DNA of 36,520 nt, taken from NCBI GenBank assembly GCA_012800435.1, contig JAAZJH010000050.1:1-36520 (forward strand), written 5' to 3'. Every line of letters starts with the position of its first letter. The stretch's first letter is position 1. The notes under the pieces are model-generated. The model did no database searches. It was not told where the DNA came from and was given only the letters and a program-made list of their open reading frames with translations. The position numbers were made by a program, and so were the translations under genes. Source of the DNA: Clostridiaceae bacterium. Its GTDB lineage: Bacteria; Bacillota; Clostridia; Saccharofermentanales; DTU023. Below are positions 8,396-18,056 of the stretch, one piece after another.

Positions 8396-9352
8396 ATGAA
8401 AAATTCATACGATCTTATCATCATCGGCGCCGGGCCGGCAGGGCTCTCTGCGGGGCTTTACGCGGGACGCGCGCGCCTTAAAACCATTATCGTCGAGCGC
8501 GGTCAGACGGGAGGGCAGATCGCCACGACGTCTGAAATTGAGAACTACCCCGGCGGACTTTCAGAACCAGGCAATCCGGAAAGCGGCCAGGAGCTAACCG
8601 ATCGCATGGCGCGCCAAGCTGAAGGTTTCGAAATAGAACGCCTTAACGCGAACGTCCAAGCCATTGATCTAGAAGGCTCCGTCAAGCGTGTACACACGCG
8701 CGATGTCACCCTAGAAGCTCCAGCCGTTCTCATCGCGACCGGTACACATCCGCGCCTTCTTGGCGTGCCGGGAGAACAAGAATTCACCGGTCGAGGCGTC
8801 TCTTATTGCGCCACATGTGACGGCGCTTTTTTCAGAGATTTAGAAGTCTATGTGGTTGGCGGCGGCAACGCGGCCGTAGAGGAAGCATTGTTTCTCACGA
8901 GATTTGCGCGCAAGGTCACTATCATTCATCGTCGTGACGAACTTCGCGCAGATAAGGCAATTCAGGAGCGCGCTTTCGCGAATGAAAAAATCCACTTCAT
9001 GTGGAATACGGTTGTCACTGAGTTGTCAGGAGAACATGTCCTCTCATCCATCACCGTGCGTGACACCAAAACGGGAGAAGAGCGCATTGTGAACGCCGAC
9101 GAAAAAGACGGCATCCTCGGAGTATTTATGTTCGTCGGACTGAACCCAAATAATGAACTTTTCAAGGACAAAGTGGCGACAGAAAACGGCTATATCCTCA
9201 CCGACGATGTTATGCGAACTAATCTGTCCGGCGTCTATGCGGCCGGCGACATCAGGAAGAAATCTCTCCGCCAAGTGGTCACGGCCTGTTCCGATGGAGC
9301 AATCGCCGCAGTGCAGGTTGAACGCGACCTCGCCGCCGGATTGATCGGCTAG
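8396..9352 (+). CDS. trxB: Thioredoxin-disulfide reductase
   Basis: A 318-residue low-molecular-weight thioredoxin reductase that moves electrons from NADPH through FAD to thioredoxin in the cytoplasm. It shows an N-terminal FAD site (IIIGAGPAGLSAGLYAGRA), the redox-active SYCATCDGAFF (CxxC), an NADPH site (VVGGGNAAVEEALFLT with downstream HRRDELRA), and the C-terminal FAD motif VYAAGDIRKK. Length matches the family. The start at 8396 was chosen because the family N-terminus begins MKNSYDLIIIG; an open frame upstream to 8306 adds 30 unrelated residues. AAGGA lies about 13 nt upstream, a slightly long spacing. It is followed 16 bp later by a DUF2156 gene and probably co-transcribed with it. 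Confidence 0.96.
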   Translation: MKNSYDLIIIGAGPAGLSAGLYAGRARLKTIIVERGQTGGQIATTSEIENYPGGLSEPGNPESGQELTDRMARQAEGFEIERLNANVQAIDLEGSVKRVHTRDVTLEAPAVLIATGTHPRLLGVPGEQEFTGRGVSYCATCDGAFFRDLEVYVVGGGNAAVEEALFLTRFARKVTIIHRRDELRADKAIQERAFANEKIHFMWNTVVTELSGEHVLSSITVRDTKTGEERIVNADEKDGILGVFMFVGLNPNNELFKDKVATENGYILTDDVMRTNLSGVYAAGDIRKKSLRQVVTACSDGAIAAVQVERDLAAGLIG

Positions 9353-9368
9353 GAGCGACATTGACCAT

Positions 9369-10292
9369 ATGCTTTCTTTCAAAAAACTGAATCTTGAGGA
9401 TATAACGATTGTTCGACCGTACCTTCGGGAGAACCCTCAGCTGCTTTGCGACCTCACCGTCGGCGCCACATTCATTTGGCGTGATTTTTTCGAATACGAG
9501 TATACTATCGCCGCCTCCTGCCTCATCTTTCGCATGAAAATCTTCGGGACGCATAAAGCGTATACCGTCCCGCTTGGAGAAAACCGCGACGAAGCGCTCG
9601 ATCTTCTCGACGCGTATTGTATAGAACAAAATGAGCCGCTCGTCTTCTGTATCGTTGGCGATTTGGATTTGCCGTATTTATCGGCGCGTTACCCGGGTTT
9701 TCACGCCGTCACCGAGCGCGATTATTTCGATTACCTCCACGAAGCAAAAGATCTCCTCGAACTTAAAGGAGGAGGACATAAGGCGACGCGCAACAACATC
9801 AGCCGATTTATGCGGAGCGTCTCTGACTGGAGATTTGAAGCCATTACCAAGGACAACCTCAATGATGTCCGCCTTTTCTTTGAAGAACAGGTCGACGAGA
9901 TCCCAAAAGACAATATCGCCCTCCTCGAAGAAGCCGCCAAAATCATCGAAATTTTCGATCACTGGGAACTTTACGGTATGTTCGGCGGCGCGCTTTATGT
10001 CGGAGATAACGTCATCGGGTTTTCTCTAGCTGAAAAGGTAGGCAACACCCTTTACAATCACGTCGAAAAAGCTGATACGAGCTACCGCGGGGTTTACCAG
10101 ATGCTCGTCTCTGAATTTATGAAAAAATTCGGAGATGATCCCGATATCGCGTTTATAAATCGTGAAGACGACAACGGCGATCCCGGTCTTCGCCAATCAA
10201 AAATGACGTATCGACCCTGCGCGCTTATTTCAAAATATACGGTGTATACAACCTCCGAGCATCCGGAGGAATGGCGCATGCGCCCATATTAA
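9369..10292 (+). CDS. DUF2156 (GNAT-fold, phosphatidylglycerol lysyltransferase C-terminal-like) protein
   Basis: A 307-residue soluble protein of the DUF2156 family, which has a tandem GNAT-like fold related to the C-terminal part of MprF. The first half contains DLTVGATFIWRDFFEYEY and a central DYFDYLHEAKDLLELKG followed by a basic stretch (HKATRNNISRFMR), typical of the family. The second half ends with INREDDNGDPGLRQSKMTYRP, the usual family signature. There is no transmembrane domain, so it is not a full MprF flippase-synthase. A role in aminoacyl or acyl transfer is a family-based guess. The start at 9369 has AGGAG upstream and lies 16 bp after trxB. The gene is convergent with tldE, whose stop is 88 bp away. 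Confidence 0.85.
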   Translation: MLSFKKLNLEDITIVRPYLRENPQLLCDLTVGATFIWRDFFEYEYTIAASCLIFRMKIFGTHKAYTVPLGENRDEALDLLDAYCIEQNEPLVFCIVGDLDLPYLSARYPGFHAVTERDYFDYLHEAKDLLELKGGGHKATRNNISRFMRSVSDWRFEAITKDNLNDVRLFFEEQVDEIPKDNIALLEEAAKIIEIFDHWELYGMFGGALYVGDNVIGFSLAEKVGNTLYNHVEKADTSYRGVYQMLVSEFMKKFGDDPDIAFINREDDNGDPGLRQSKMTYRPCALISKYTVYTTSEHPEEWRMRPY

Positions 10293-10380
10293 TGAGAGCT
10301 GCACACGGCGACATTGCAGTCATTCGATGGAACGCGCGGCACCGTCTGTAATCAGTCTTCGAAAGGCGTCGCCTCGCTCT

Positions 10381-11769
10381 TTAGAAACTCTGATTCGACA
10401 ACTCGATGTTGATGTTATCGACGCAGGCAAGCACGGGAACGATGGTGGCGCCGGGATTGCGTGATCTGTAATGGGACGATTCTCCCCACGGCACCGTTTT
10501 TTCGGACACCAGCCGCAGGTTATCCCCAAAAAGATCCTTTAAAGACATGGTAAAGCGCACATTATAGGGAACGGCAATCGAACCGTCTTTTTTGAGCCAG
10601 AGCGGGCCGAAGCGAGATGTGCCTGTAACAATGCCTTTTGTGGGGTTGACAAGACCGGTGTAATGCAGATAAGGAATATAGAGTACGTCACGATCACGCG
10701 GTAGAGCCGCAAATTCTTGGATTGTATTGACCTTCCAATCGCCACCTTTCAACGCGACAGAAAGGGACGTCACGTCGTGCCCTGTCGCTTTTTCTCCGAA
10801 TTCATCGGCGTCCGATTGTCGCCAAACAAACCCATGGAATACACCTTTGTCGAAAATCGGACGAGGCGCGCGTGCACGACCGAATTGGTCAACCGGACGC
10901 GGATATGTCTCGATTAGCGTCGGATCTTCCATGAGCGTGAACTTGTCGGACAGAACTTTTTGTCCGATATCATCGGCATTCATCATAGCAAATCCACGTT
11001 TAAGGGCACCGCCGTTAAATCCGATCCATGAAAAGTAGTCGAGATATGTGGCAAGCGCCGCAGGTCCGAACACAACGGTAAACGGTTGTTCCGGGACACG
11101 CTCCGAGGGAGCTGTCGTGTACTGTTTAGTAAGCCATGAAAGTCGGTTATGCAACGCACCAGCGTCAAGATCTTTTACCCAGCCTGTAAACTGCTCGGCA
11201 TTTACTTCCCACTTGTCCTGAAGCGATGACAAAACGAGCGTTATCCCGATATCAGTCGCTCTCCAGTAAACGGCCTCCGTTGATTCAGTCGACATGAACG
11301 CCTGTTCCGTGACACCCGAGGAGATATTGCCTGAAAGAAGAATATCCTCCGTTTCCAAACCGGCGACTGCCTCTTCGACAAAGGCGATAATATCAGAACT
11401 TGTCATAGATACGACAGCAGAATCATAGGCTTCTTCGCTTACAACCGTTTCCGGAATAGCGGATACTATCGGCTGATACGTCAACGGAGCAGCAAAAGGA
11501 AGCATCTCAACGGCTTTGTCGACCGCTTTTTTCATTGAGTCGAGATCTTCCGCATCTGTCATGATGGATGACGAAGCCTTTTTACGATCGCCATAGACCG
11601 TTACGTTAAGCTTTGTAAGGATTTCTCTTGTGTTGAGTGAGACAGCCGAATTGGCGTAGCGAACGAAACGACTGTCTTCCGATTGCCAAAAAAACATTGC
11701 CCGCGCGTTTTTGAGCCGTGCATACGCCGCCAATTCCTGCAACACTTTAATCGCGTTTTCTTTTGCCAT
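10381..11769 (-). CDS. tldE: TldE/PmbA-like subunit of the TldD/TldE peptidase complex
   Basis: A 462-residue member of the TldD/PmbA (U62) family, the partner subunit of TldD. The TldD/TldE heterodimer is a metalloprotease known from microcin B17 and RiPP maturation and from general peptide degradation. This subunit lacks an HExxxH motif, as expected for TldE. It has family-like features such as an N-terminal strand region, GFNGGALKRGFAMM, FDKGVFHGFVWRQSDADEFG and a C-terminal NPTKGIVTGTSRFGPLW. The start ATG lies 2 bp after the tldD stop with a weak GGTGAG in the end of tldD, so the two are translationally coupled. No RiPP precursor gene was seen next to the pair. Confidence 0.9.
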   Translation of the reverse strand: MAKENAIKVLQELAAYARLKNARAMFFWQSEDSRFVRYANSAVSLNTREILTKLNVTVYGDRKKASSSIMTDAEDLDSMKKAVDKAVEMLPFAAPLTYQPIVSAIPETVVSEEAYDSAVVSMTSSDIIAFVEEAVAGLETEDILLSGNISSGVTEQAFMSTESTEAVYWRATDIGITLVLSSLQDKWEVNAEQFTGWVKDLDAGALHNRLSWLTKQYTTAPSERVPEQPFTVVFGPAALATYLDYFSWIGFNGGALKRGFAMMNADDIGQKVLSDKFTLMEDPTLIETYPRPVDQFGRARAPRPIFDKGVFHGFVWRQSDADEFGEKATGHDVTSLSVALKGGDWKVNTIQEFAALPRDRDVLYIPYLHYTGLVNPTKGIVTGTSRFGPLWLKKDGSIAVPYNVRFTMSLKDLFGDNLRLVSEKTVPWGESSHYRSRNPGATIVPVLACVDNINIELSNQSF

Positions 11770-11771
11770 GG

Positions 11772-13226
11772 TTACTCACCCACTTTCACATTGTCGAAGC
11801 GACAGACCGGTACACCGTGTCCAAGTTGCATCTCCTGCGACGGAGCGCCCTTGCCGCAATTGTCTACAAATTGTACTTCCCATGTTGACTCGTCACCGAC
11901 TTTTGACAACGACCGGTAAAAATCAAGCGTCATCCCTTCGTAGGTACAGTTGCGAAGCGCGCTCTTCTTTTCGCCGTCTTCAACGAGCCAGCCGATGTCG
12001 GTCGCGAAGTGGAACTGTTCACGGGTTGAGCCGATGGACCAGCTCTTTTCACCAGACAGGATAACACCGCGCTCCGTGTCCTTAATGATATCTTCCAACG
12101 TGCCGTCCTCTCCGGGATCGACATTGATGTTCGTCATCCGCTCAATAGGAACACGGTAAAATGAACATGCGCGACTTGTACCGCCGGAGTCGGAGAAGAT
12201 CTTGCGCCCCGCACGGTCGTTGGCTTCCATGACCATCTGTCGCGACGTAATAGCGCCAGTCAAAATGCCTTTTTCAATCAGCATTCTATTTTTAGCGACG
12301 ACACCATCGTCATCAAAACCGAAACTGCCCGGCGAGTTGATCAGTGTCGCATCGGCTCGCACGTTCAGTTTTTCAGAACCGTATTTGAGTTTTCCGAAAT
12401 CATCGAGCCGGACAAAAGAGCCTCCGGCAAACGAGAGTTCATAGCCGAGAATGCGGTCAAGCTCCAATGGGTGGCCGATTGTCTCATGCACTTGAAGAAA
12501 CATCATGTCCGGCATGAGAATGACCGAGTAATTTCCTGAAGGACAGGAAGGCGCAGCGATCACTTCAAAGAGTTCACTCACAACGCGATCCGATTCGCGT
12601 TTCCAGTGCTCCTTATCCATCAATTCCCAGCCGCGAGTCGGGCCGAGGCGCGGCGGTCGATAGCCGCGTTGCTGCATAACGCCTTCCGGATCAAAAGCAC
12701 CGACTTGAATCGAAGGGAATATCTCAATGATATATTTCTCTATTTCAGCGCCTTCGGAATCCGTATATTGAATTGTTTTGCGCGTCGTACGGAACGCGAC
12801 AACACGTTGCAGAACATCTTTGTGTTGAAGCGTGCTGTCGATTTCCTTCATGGCCTCCACGCGTTCAAGGAGCGGCACTTCAAATGGATCCACTCCGCAC
12901 GGGCTTTCGAAGCGAGCTCTTACAATGTCCTTATCGGCAAGCCGAATCGGGCGCCGGCTTCGCTTCGCCGCAGCTGCCGCATTGTCAAAAGCACGATCAA
13001 AGACGGCTTTTGCGTCCTCATTGCAAGATGAAGCCGCGAACCCCCAAGCGCCGTTAACGAGTACGCGAACGCCATATCCTCGCTCTTCAGAACGATCAAA
13101 TGTCATGAGATTGCCGTTCCACATGATCAGTGTGTCATTTTCTTCTTTCGGAACATAGCGGACATCGGCATATTCGGCACCGCGATCCACCAGTCGTTTT
13201 ATCAGCTGTTTCCAATCAACGTCCAT
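11772..13226 (-). CDS. tldD: TldD-like catalytic metalloprotease subunit
   Basis: A 484-residue TldD homologue, close to the 481 residues of the E. coli protein. The zinc motif HETIGH is at residues 247-252 within FLQVHETIGHPLELDRILGYE, with downstream conserved glycine-rich segments (SRQMVMEANDRAGR, SWSIGSTREQFHF). It forms the active half of a TldD/TldE heterodimer that cuts unfolded peptides. The start at 13226 has AAGGAG upstream; an open frame to 13310 adds 28 residues that do not fit the family. It is the first gene of a tldD-tldE operon. An extended -10 of the form TGCTAGACT lies on the minus strand at about 13321-13329, a plausible promoter giving a leader of about 90 nt. Confidence 0.93.
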   Translation of the reverse strand: MDVDWKQLIKRLVDRGAEYADVRYVPKEENDTLIMWNGNLMTFDRSEERGYGVRVLVNGAWGFAASSCNEDAKAVFDRAFDNAAAAAKRSRRPIRLADKDIVRARFESPCGVDPFEVPLLERVEAMKEIDSTLQHKDVLQRVVAFRTTRKTIQYTDSEGAEIEKYIIEIFPSIQVGAFDPEGVMQQRGYRPPRLGPTRGWELMDKEHWKRESDRVVSELFEVIAAPSCPSGNYSVILMPDMMFLQVHETIGHPLELDRILGYELSFAGGSFVRLDDFGKLKYGSEKLNVRADATLINSPGSFGFDDDGVVAKNRMLIEKGILTGAITSRQMVMEANDRAGRKIFSDSGGTSRACSFYRVPIERMTNINVDPGEDGTLEDIIKDTERGVILSGEKSWSIGSTREQFHFATDIGWLVEDGEKKSALRNCTYEGMTLDFYRSLSKVGDESTWEVQFVDNCGKGAPSQEMQLGHGVPVCRFDNVKVGE

Positions 13227-13391
13227 ATTCTTCTCCTTGTTGCCCTTTATCTTGATCGACTCTCGTTGATGCGATGTCGATAAGGCGGCGTCAATCTCCA
13301 TCGGGGACACATTGCTTTTCAGTCTAGCACGCTTCTAGTAAAAAAACGAGATTTTCTTCATTTTTTTGGAAAGTATGCCAAGACGTTTACG

Positions 13392-13400
13392 TGGTATACT
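13392..13400 (+). promoter_or_regulatory. Extended -10 promoter almost abutting the MFS gene start
   Basis: TGGTATACT at 13392-13400 is an extended -10 element, with only a poorly placed TTGGAA upstream (13367-13372). Transcription would start near 13407, three bases before the ATG at 13410 and twelve before an in-frame ATG at 13419. No Shine-Dalgarno sequence precedes the first ATG. A leaderless or nearly leaderless mRNA is therefore possible. Confidence 0.4.
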
Positions 13401-13409
13401 TTTTCCCGG

Positions 13410-14954
13410 ATGGCTACGATGGAAAGAAAAAACAAGCCACTAAGTTGGCGCGTCATCACAGCTTTTTTGAGTGGTCAAGCAGTTTCCCTGCTTGGGTCGT
13501 CGCTTGTTCAATTTGCGATCATCTGGTACGTCACGTTACAGACGAACTCCGCTACCGCGATGATGATCATCACCGTTACCTCACTAATTCCGCAATTGAT
13601 CGTCGCTCCTTTCGCCGGTGTCTGGGCAGACCGCTATGATCGCCGCTGGCTCATTATGTTGTCCGATGGCGGTATTGCGCTTGTCACCGCTTGGCTGATG
13701 GTGATGGCGCTTTGCAATATGCTACAAATGTGGATGATCTACCTCGTATCAGCGATCCGTTCTCTGGGCGGCGGCATTCAAAGTCCGGCTAACCAAGCTC
13801 TTATTCCACAGATAACACCTGAAACAAAGCTCGTTCGGATCAACGGTGTCTACAGTACGATCAGCAATATGCTGATGTTGCTCTCGCCGATTTTTGGCGG
13901 CGTTTTGTTGTCGCTCACTCCCATTTGGTCTGTCTTCCTCGTCGATGTCGTTACGGCGATCATCGGTATTTCCATCATGTTCTTTATCCCCATCCCGCAT
14001 CAAATCAGCGGTAAAATCGTCAATGCCCTCGGACGTACGCCCCAACTTAAAGAGGGCGATAGCTGGGGTTTCCCGGAACCACGTCATGACACCGCATCCT
14101 CGGAAGGAACACTGTCGCATAAAGAGATAATCTCAAGTCGCGAAGTGATCGAGTCAGGACTCTCGAAATTCCGTGAAGGCTTTTCATATATTAACAAGAT
14201 CGAGCCGCTTCGCAATCTCATGTTGACGTACGCCGGTTTCATGCTGATGCTTTCTCCGGTCATCACCCTCATCCCGTTGTTTATCTGTCGCCATTTCGGG
14301 ACGGACGTGTGGTATATCACGGCGACACAGACGGCCCTTTTTGCCGGCATGGCCATCGGCGGTCTGCTCGTTTCATTCAAGGGATATTTCAAAAGTTGTC
14401 TGCGTACCGTCCGGTCTTCCGGCTTATTAGTCGCAGGAACCATGCTCATCGTTTCCGTGCTGGCTCTCTTTCAGTCGATTTTCTTTTCAGTCTTCGCCGT
14501 GCTGGCGCTTATCTTAGGTATGATCGTCCCCTTTTATTCAACGGCGGTCACCACACTTTTCCAAAAGGAAGTGGAATCTGAATATCACGGGCGTGTATTT
14601 TCGCTTTTGTATATGATCGGTTCAGCCGCAATACCGTTGGGCTCCATTCTTTTCGGTCCGGTAGCGGATGTGATCGCCATTGAACACATTCTTTTTATCT
14701 CGGCTATAATTCAAATTGCCCTCATGTTGATGTCACTGAAGACCGTTCCGAACACATTTGAAACGTTAACTGCGCCGGCACACATCAAAAAAGATTCACA
14801 GAATAACGGCGATATGGCGACAGAATCCGCCGCCCAAAAATTACAAAGTGATAGTGAAATCAAAGATGCTTTAAACGATCGAAATCTAGAAAACAATAGC
14901 AAAACGACTGATGAACCCATTCCTAAAAACAAGGTGCCAAACGCCCGCGAATAA
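13410..14954 (+). CDS. MFS transporter, probable drug exporter of the DHA3 type
   Basis: A 514-residue major facilitator protein with about 12 transmembrane segments in two halves. The loop between segments 2 and 3 reads GVWADRYDRRW, the classic MFS motif A form, and AIRSLGGGIQSPANQALIPQI matches the MefA/DHA3 group of macrolide-type efflux proteins. Two features are unusual: a hydrophilic central loop of about 60 residues (around 190-265), and a charged Ser/Asn/Lys-rich tail of about 55 residues after the last segment. The substrate is unknown. The start is uncertain between 13410 and 13419; neither has a good ribosome binding site, and a -10 element lies immediately upstream. The gene is divergent from tldD. 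Confidence 0.88.
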   Translation: MATMERKNKPLSWRVITAFLSGQAVSLLGSSLVQFAIIWYVTLQTNSATAMMIITVTSLIPQLIVAPFAGVWADRYDRRWLIMLSDGGIALVTAWLMVMALCNMLQMWMIYLVSAIRSLGGGIQSPANQALIPQITPETKLVRINGVYSTISNMLMLLSPIFGGVLLSLTPIWSVFLVDVVTAIIGISIMFFIPIPHQISGKIVNALGRTPQLKEGDSWGFPEPRHDTASSEGTLSHKEIISSREVIESGLSKFREGFSYINKIEPLRNLMLTYAGFMLMLSPVITLIPLFICRHFGTDVWYITATQTALFAGMAIGGLLVSFKGYFKSCLRTVRSSGLLVAGTMLIVSVLALFQSIFFSVFAVLALILGMIVPFYSTAVTTLFQKEVESEYHGRVFSLLYMIGSAAIPLGSILFGPVADVIAIEHILFISAIIQIALMLMSLKTVPNTFETLTAPAHIKKDSQNNGDMATESAAQKLQSDSEIKDALNDRNLENNSKTTDEPIPKNKVPNARE

Positions 14955-15039
14955 GGTAACATAATGAATAGACATGCCGACATTGGCTGATTTATTTTGG
15001 AAAAGAGCCGCGCTTTATGCGGCACGGACATATAAATAG

Positions 15040-16398
<1,359 letters not shown>

Positions 16399-16490
16399 TA
16401 GGGCATCACAAAGCGCGATCAAAGAACAAAACCGCTCTTTTTAACCGACACTTTCAGTTAAAGAGCCTAACTCAAAGAAAAGTTCACAGT

Positions 16491-16543
16491 AAAAAAGACG
16501 TCGTTTCATGATCACAGTGAAATGGCGTCTTCTTTGTTTTTTT
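16491..16543 (+). terminator. Intrinsic terminator after eno
   Basis: A stem beginning AAGACG near 16495 pairs with CGTCTT near 16526-16531, extended through a TTTCA/TGAAA inner stem, and is followed by a T-rich run to 16543. A second, weaker hairpin lies just upstream at about 16434-16465 (CTCTTTTTAAC with GTTAAAGAG). Confidence 0.8.
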
Positions 16544-16570
16544 GAGTCAAAATAATGGTGTTATTTTTAT

Positions 16571-16584
16571 TTACGTATACGTAA
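16571..16584. promoter_or_regulatory. 14 bp perfect palindrome TTACGTATACGTAA
   Basis: A perfect palindrome in the AT-rich gap between eno and the brnTA operon, about 90 bp upstream of the brnT promoter. It has the form of an operator for a dimeric regulator, but there is no direct evidence for which one. The remainder of the 310 bp gap holds the eno terminator, a T-rich stretch and the brnT promoter. Confidence 0.35.
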
Positions 16585-16670
16585 TCTGATCCTGTCAAAA
16601 CTGTAGAAAACCAACTCCTTTTTTTTCATGTAAATACATTTTTTAAGGATAGATTTAGAAAATATACAGC

Positions 16671-16701
16671 TTGACAATAATTATAATATAATTATAATAT
16701 A
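16671..16701 (+). promoter_or_regulatory. Consensus promoter and repeat operator of brnTA
   Basis: TTGACA at 16671-16676 and TATAAT at 16693-16698 are perfect consensus hexamers with 16 bp spacing. The spacer and -10 consist of two adjacent copies of ATTATAATATA (16680-16690 and 16691-16701). BrnA is known to repress its own promoter together with BrnT, so these repeats are a likely binding site. Transcription would begin at about 16705, only about 4 nt before the brnT ATG. Confidence 0.75.
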
Positions 16702-16708
16702 TGTACGC

Positions 16709-17011
16709 ATGGAAATGATTCGATTTGAATGGGATGAAGATAAAAACAAACTAAACCAAAGAAAACACGGTTTGTCTTTCGAAGAAGCCTCAACGGTATT
16801 TGCTGATCCGGGAGCCATTCTTTTTGACGATCCAGACCATTCTCTTGAAGAGGAACGTTTTCTCATCATTGGATTATCGGAAAATGAACGTTTCTGCGTT
16901 GTAAGCCACTGTTATAGAGATAAAAATTCCGTCATACGATTGATTTCCGCCAGGAAAGCGACAAAGAATGAACGGACAACCTATTTGAAATGGCAAGAAG
17001 GTAAGTTATGA
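16709..17011 (+). CDS. brnT: BrnT-family toxin (type II toxin-antitoxin, RelE-like ribonuclease)
   Basis: A 100-residue BrnT (COG2929) toxin. BrnT toxins have a RelE-like fold and cut RNA to inhibit translation. Family signatures are clear: FEWDEDKNKLNQRKHGLSFEEA at residues 6-27, VFADPGAILFDDPDHSLEEERFLIIG, and the C-terminal RLISARKATKNERTTY. The stop overlaps the brnA start by four bases (ATGA), so the pair is translationally coupled in the usual toxin-first order. The ATG at 16709 has no Shine-Dalgarno and lies about 4 nt after the expected transcription start; the Met at 16715 is an alternative. The promoter is consensus, so autoregulation by BrnA is probably essential. Confidence 0.93.
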   Translation: MEMIRFEWDEDKNKLNQRKHGLSFEEASTVFADPGAILFDDPDHSLEEERFLIIGLSENERFCVVSHCYRDKNSVIRLISARKATKNERTTYLKWQEGKL

Positions 17012-17223
17012 GAAAAGAATACGATATTAAAAATCTCAATCCGCGGCAGAATCCTTATTCCAACCGCGTGAAGCAGCAAGTTACTATTAATCTTAACAAG
17101 AACACGGTTGAGTATTTTAAGGCAGAATCTAAGCGAACCGGTATGCCATATCAGACGCTGATTAATCTCTACTTGGACGATTGTGTAACCAATAAACGTC
17201 AGATCAACCTTACTTGGAAGTAA
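17008..17223 (+). CDS. brnA: BrnA-family antitoxin (ribbon-helix-helix)
   Basis: A 71-residue antitoxin with the BrnA core NPYSNRVKQQVTINLNKNTVEYFKAESKRTG followed by MPYQTLINLYLDDC, a ribbon-helix-helix DNA-binding domain. It should neutralise BrnT and repress the shared promoter at 16671-16701. The start ATG overlaps the brnT stop, and AGAAGGTAAG just upstream provides a ribosome binding site. BrnTA modules are known in mobile and chromosomal accessory loci; this one stands alone at the edge of the accessory segment. Confidence 0.92.
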   Translation: MRKEYDIKNLNPRQNPYSNRVKQQVTINLNKNTVEYFKAESKRTGMPYQTLINLYLDDCVTNKRQINLTWK

Positions 17224-17270
17224 CTTGCATCCGCGATTTGCGTCTACGACCTAAAAAATTATATTAATAG

Positions 17271-17297
17271 AAAAATCGCCGTAAAAAGCTCGATTTC
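17271..17297 (-). terminator. Weak intrinsic terminator after fabG
   Basis: Read on the minus strand, AAATCG and CGATTT form a 6 bp stem around a 12 nt loop, followed by a short T run, just downstream of the fabG stop. It is weak, and this DNA could also serve the end of the convergent brnA transcript. Confidence 0.4.
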
Positions 17298-17304
17298 CCC
17301 TCGC

Positions 17305-18048
17305 TTATCCGATAAATCCGCCATCGACTCCAAGCACCTGCCCTGTTATGAACGACGCTTTGTCCGACACGAGAAAAAGCACTGTTTCGGCGACCTCTTC
17401 CGGACGTCCTAAACGTCCGAGAGGCGTTCTTTCGGCGATGTCATCAAGTTCTTCTTCTGTAAAATCAGCGAGCATATCTGTCAGAATAACGCCCGGAGCG
17501 ACAGCATTCACACGAATGCCGCATGGCGCCATTTCACGCGCAAGAGCGCGCGTCAATCCGATGACACCGGCCTTGCTCGCAGAATACGCAGCTTCACAAG
17601 AACCGCCCATTACACCCCAAACCGACGACACATTGACGATGCTGCCGCTTTTCTGCTGAACCATCATAGGGAGTACTGCGCGGGAAAGACGGTAGTTTGA
17701 ACTCAAATTTGTAGAGATGATGCGATCCCACATCGATTCTTTTGTTTCTGTCAAAAGACCCCATTGGTTGATCCCTGCGTTATTAACGAGTACATCAATG
17801 GATGATGACGAAAGAAGCGCCTGTGTCACCATCTTGCGCACTTCATTCGGATCAGAGACGTCGGCGCGCAAGAATTCGGCATCAAGACCTTCATCCTCAA
17901 TGACACAACGCAGTGATTCCGCTTCTGTCCTTGAACGATAATAATTGATCAGCACACGATAACCGGCGCGCGCCAACGCTAAAGAAATAGCACGCCCGAT
18001 ACCGCGCGCCCCACCTGTTACAAGCGCTGTCCTCTTTTCCTGATCCAT
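17305..18048 (-). CDS. fabG: SDR-family 3-oxoacyl-ACP reductase-like oxidoreductase
   Basis: A 247-residue classical short-chain dehydrogenase/reductase, the size of FabG. It has the cofactor motif TGGARGIG, the structural NNAG, a Ser in NVSSVWG, the catalytic YSASK, and a C-terminal TGQVLGVDGGF. NADPH-dependent reduction of 3-oxoacyl-ACP or 3-oxoacyl-CoA is the family default; the true substrate may differ because no other fatty acid synthesis genes are here. The ATG at 18048 was chosen because GAGGAG lies 11 nt upstream; a GTG at 18060 is in frame but sits on the ribosome binding site. It starts 8 bp after the thioesterase gene ends and is clearly co-transcribed with it. Confidence 0.85.
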   Translation of the reverse strand: MDQEKRTALVTGGARGIGRAISLALARAGYRVLINYYRSRTEAESLRCVIEDEGLDAEFLRADVSDPNEVRKMVTQALLSSSSIDVLVNNAGINQWGLLTETKESMWDRIISTNLSSNYRLSRAVLPMMVQQKSGSIVNVSSVWGVMGGSCEAAYSASKAGVIGLTRALAREMAPCGIRVNAVAPGVILTDMLADFTEEELDDIAERTPLGRLGRPEEVAETVLFLVSDKASFITGQVLGVDGGFIG

Positions 18049-18056
18049 ACGTTTAT

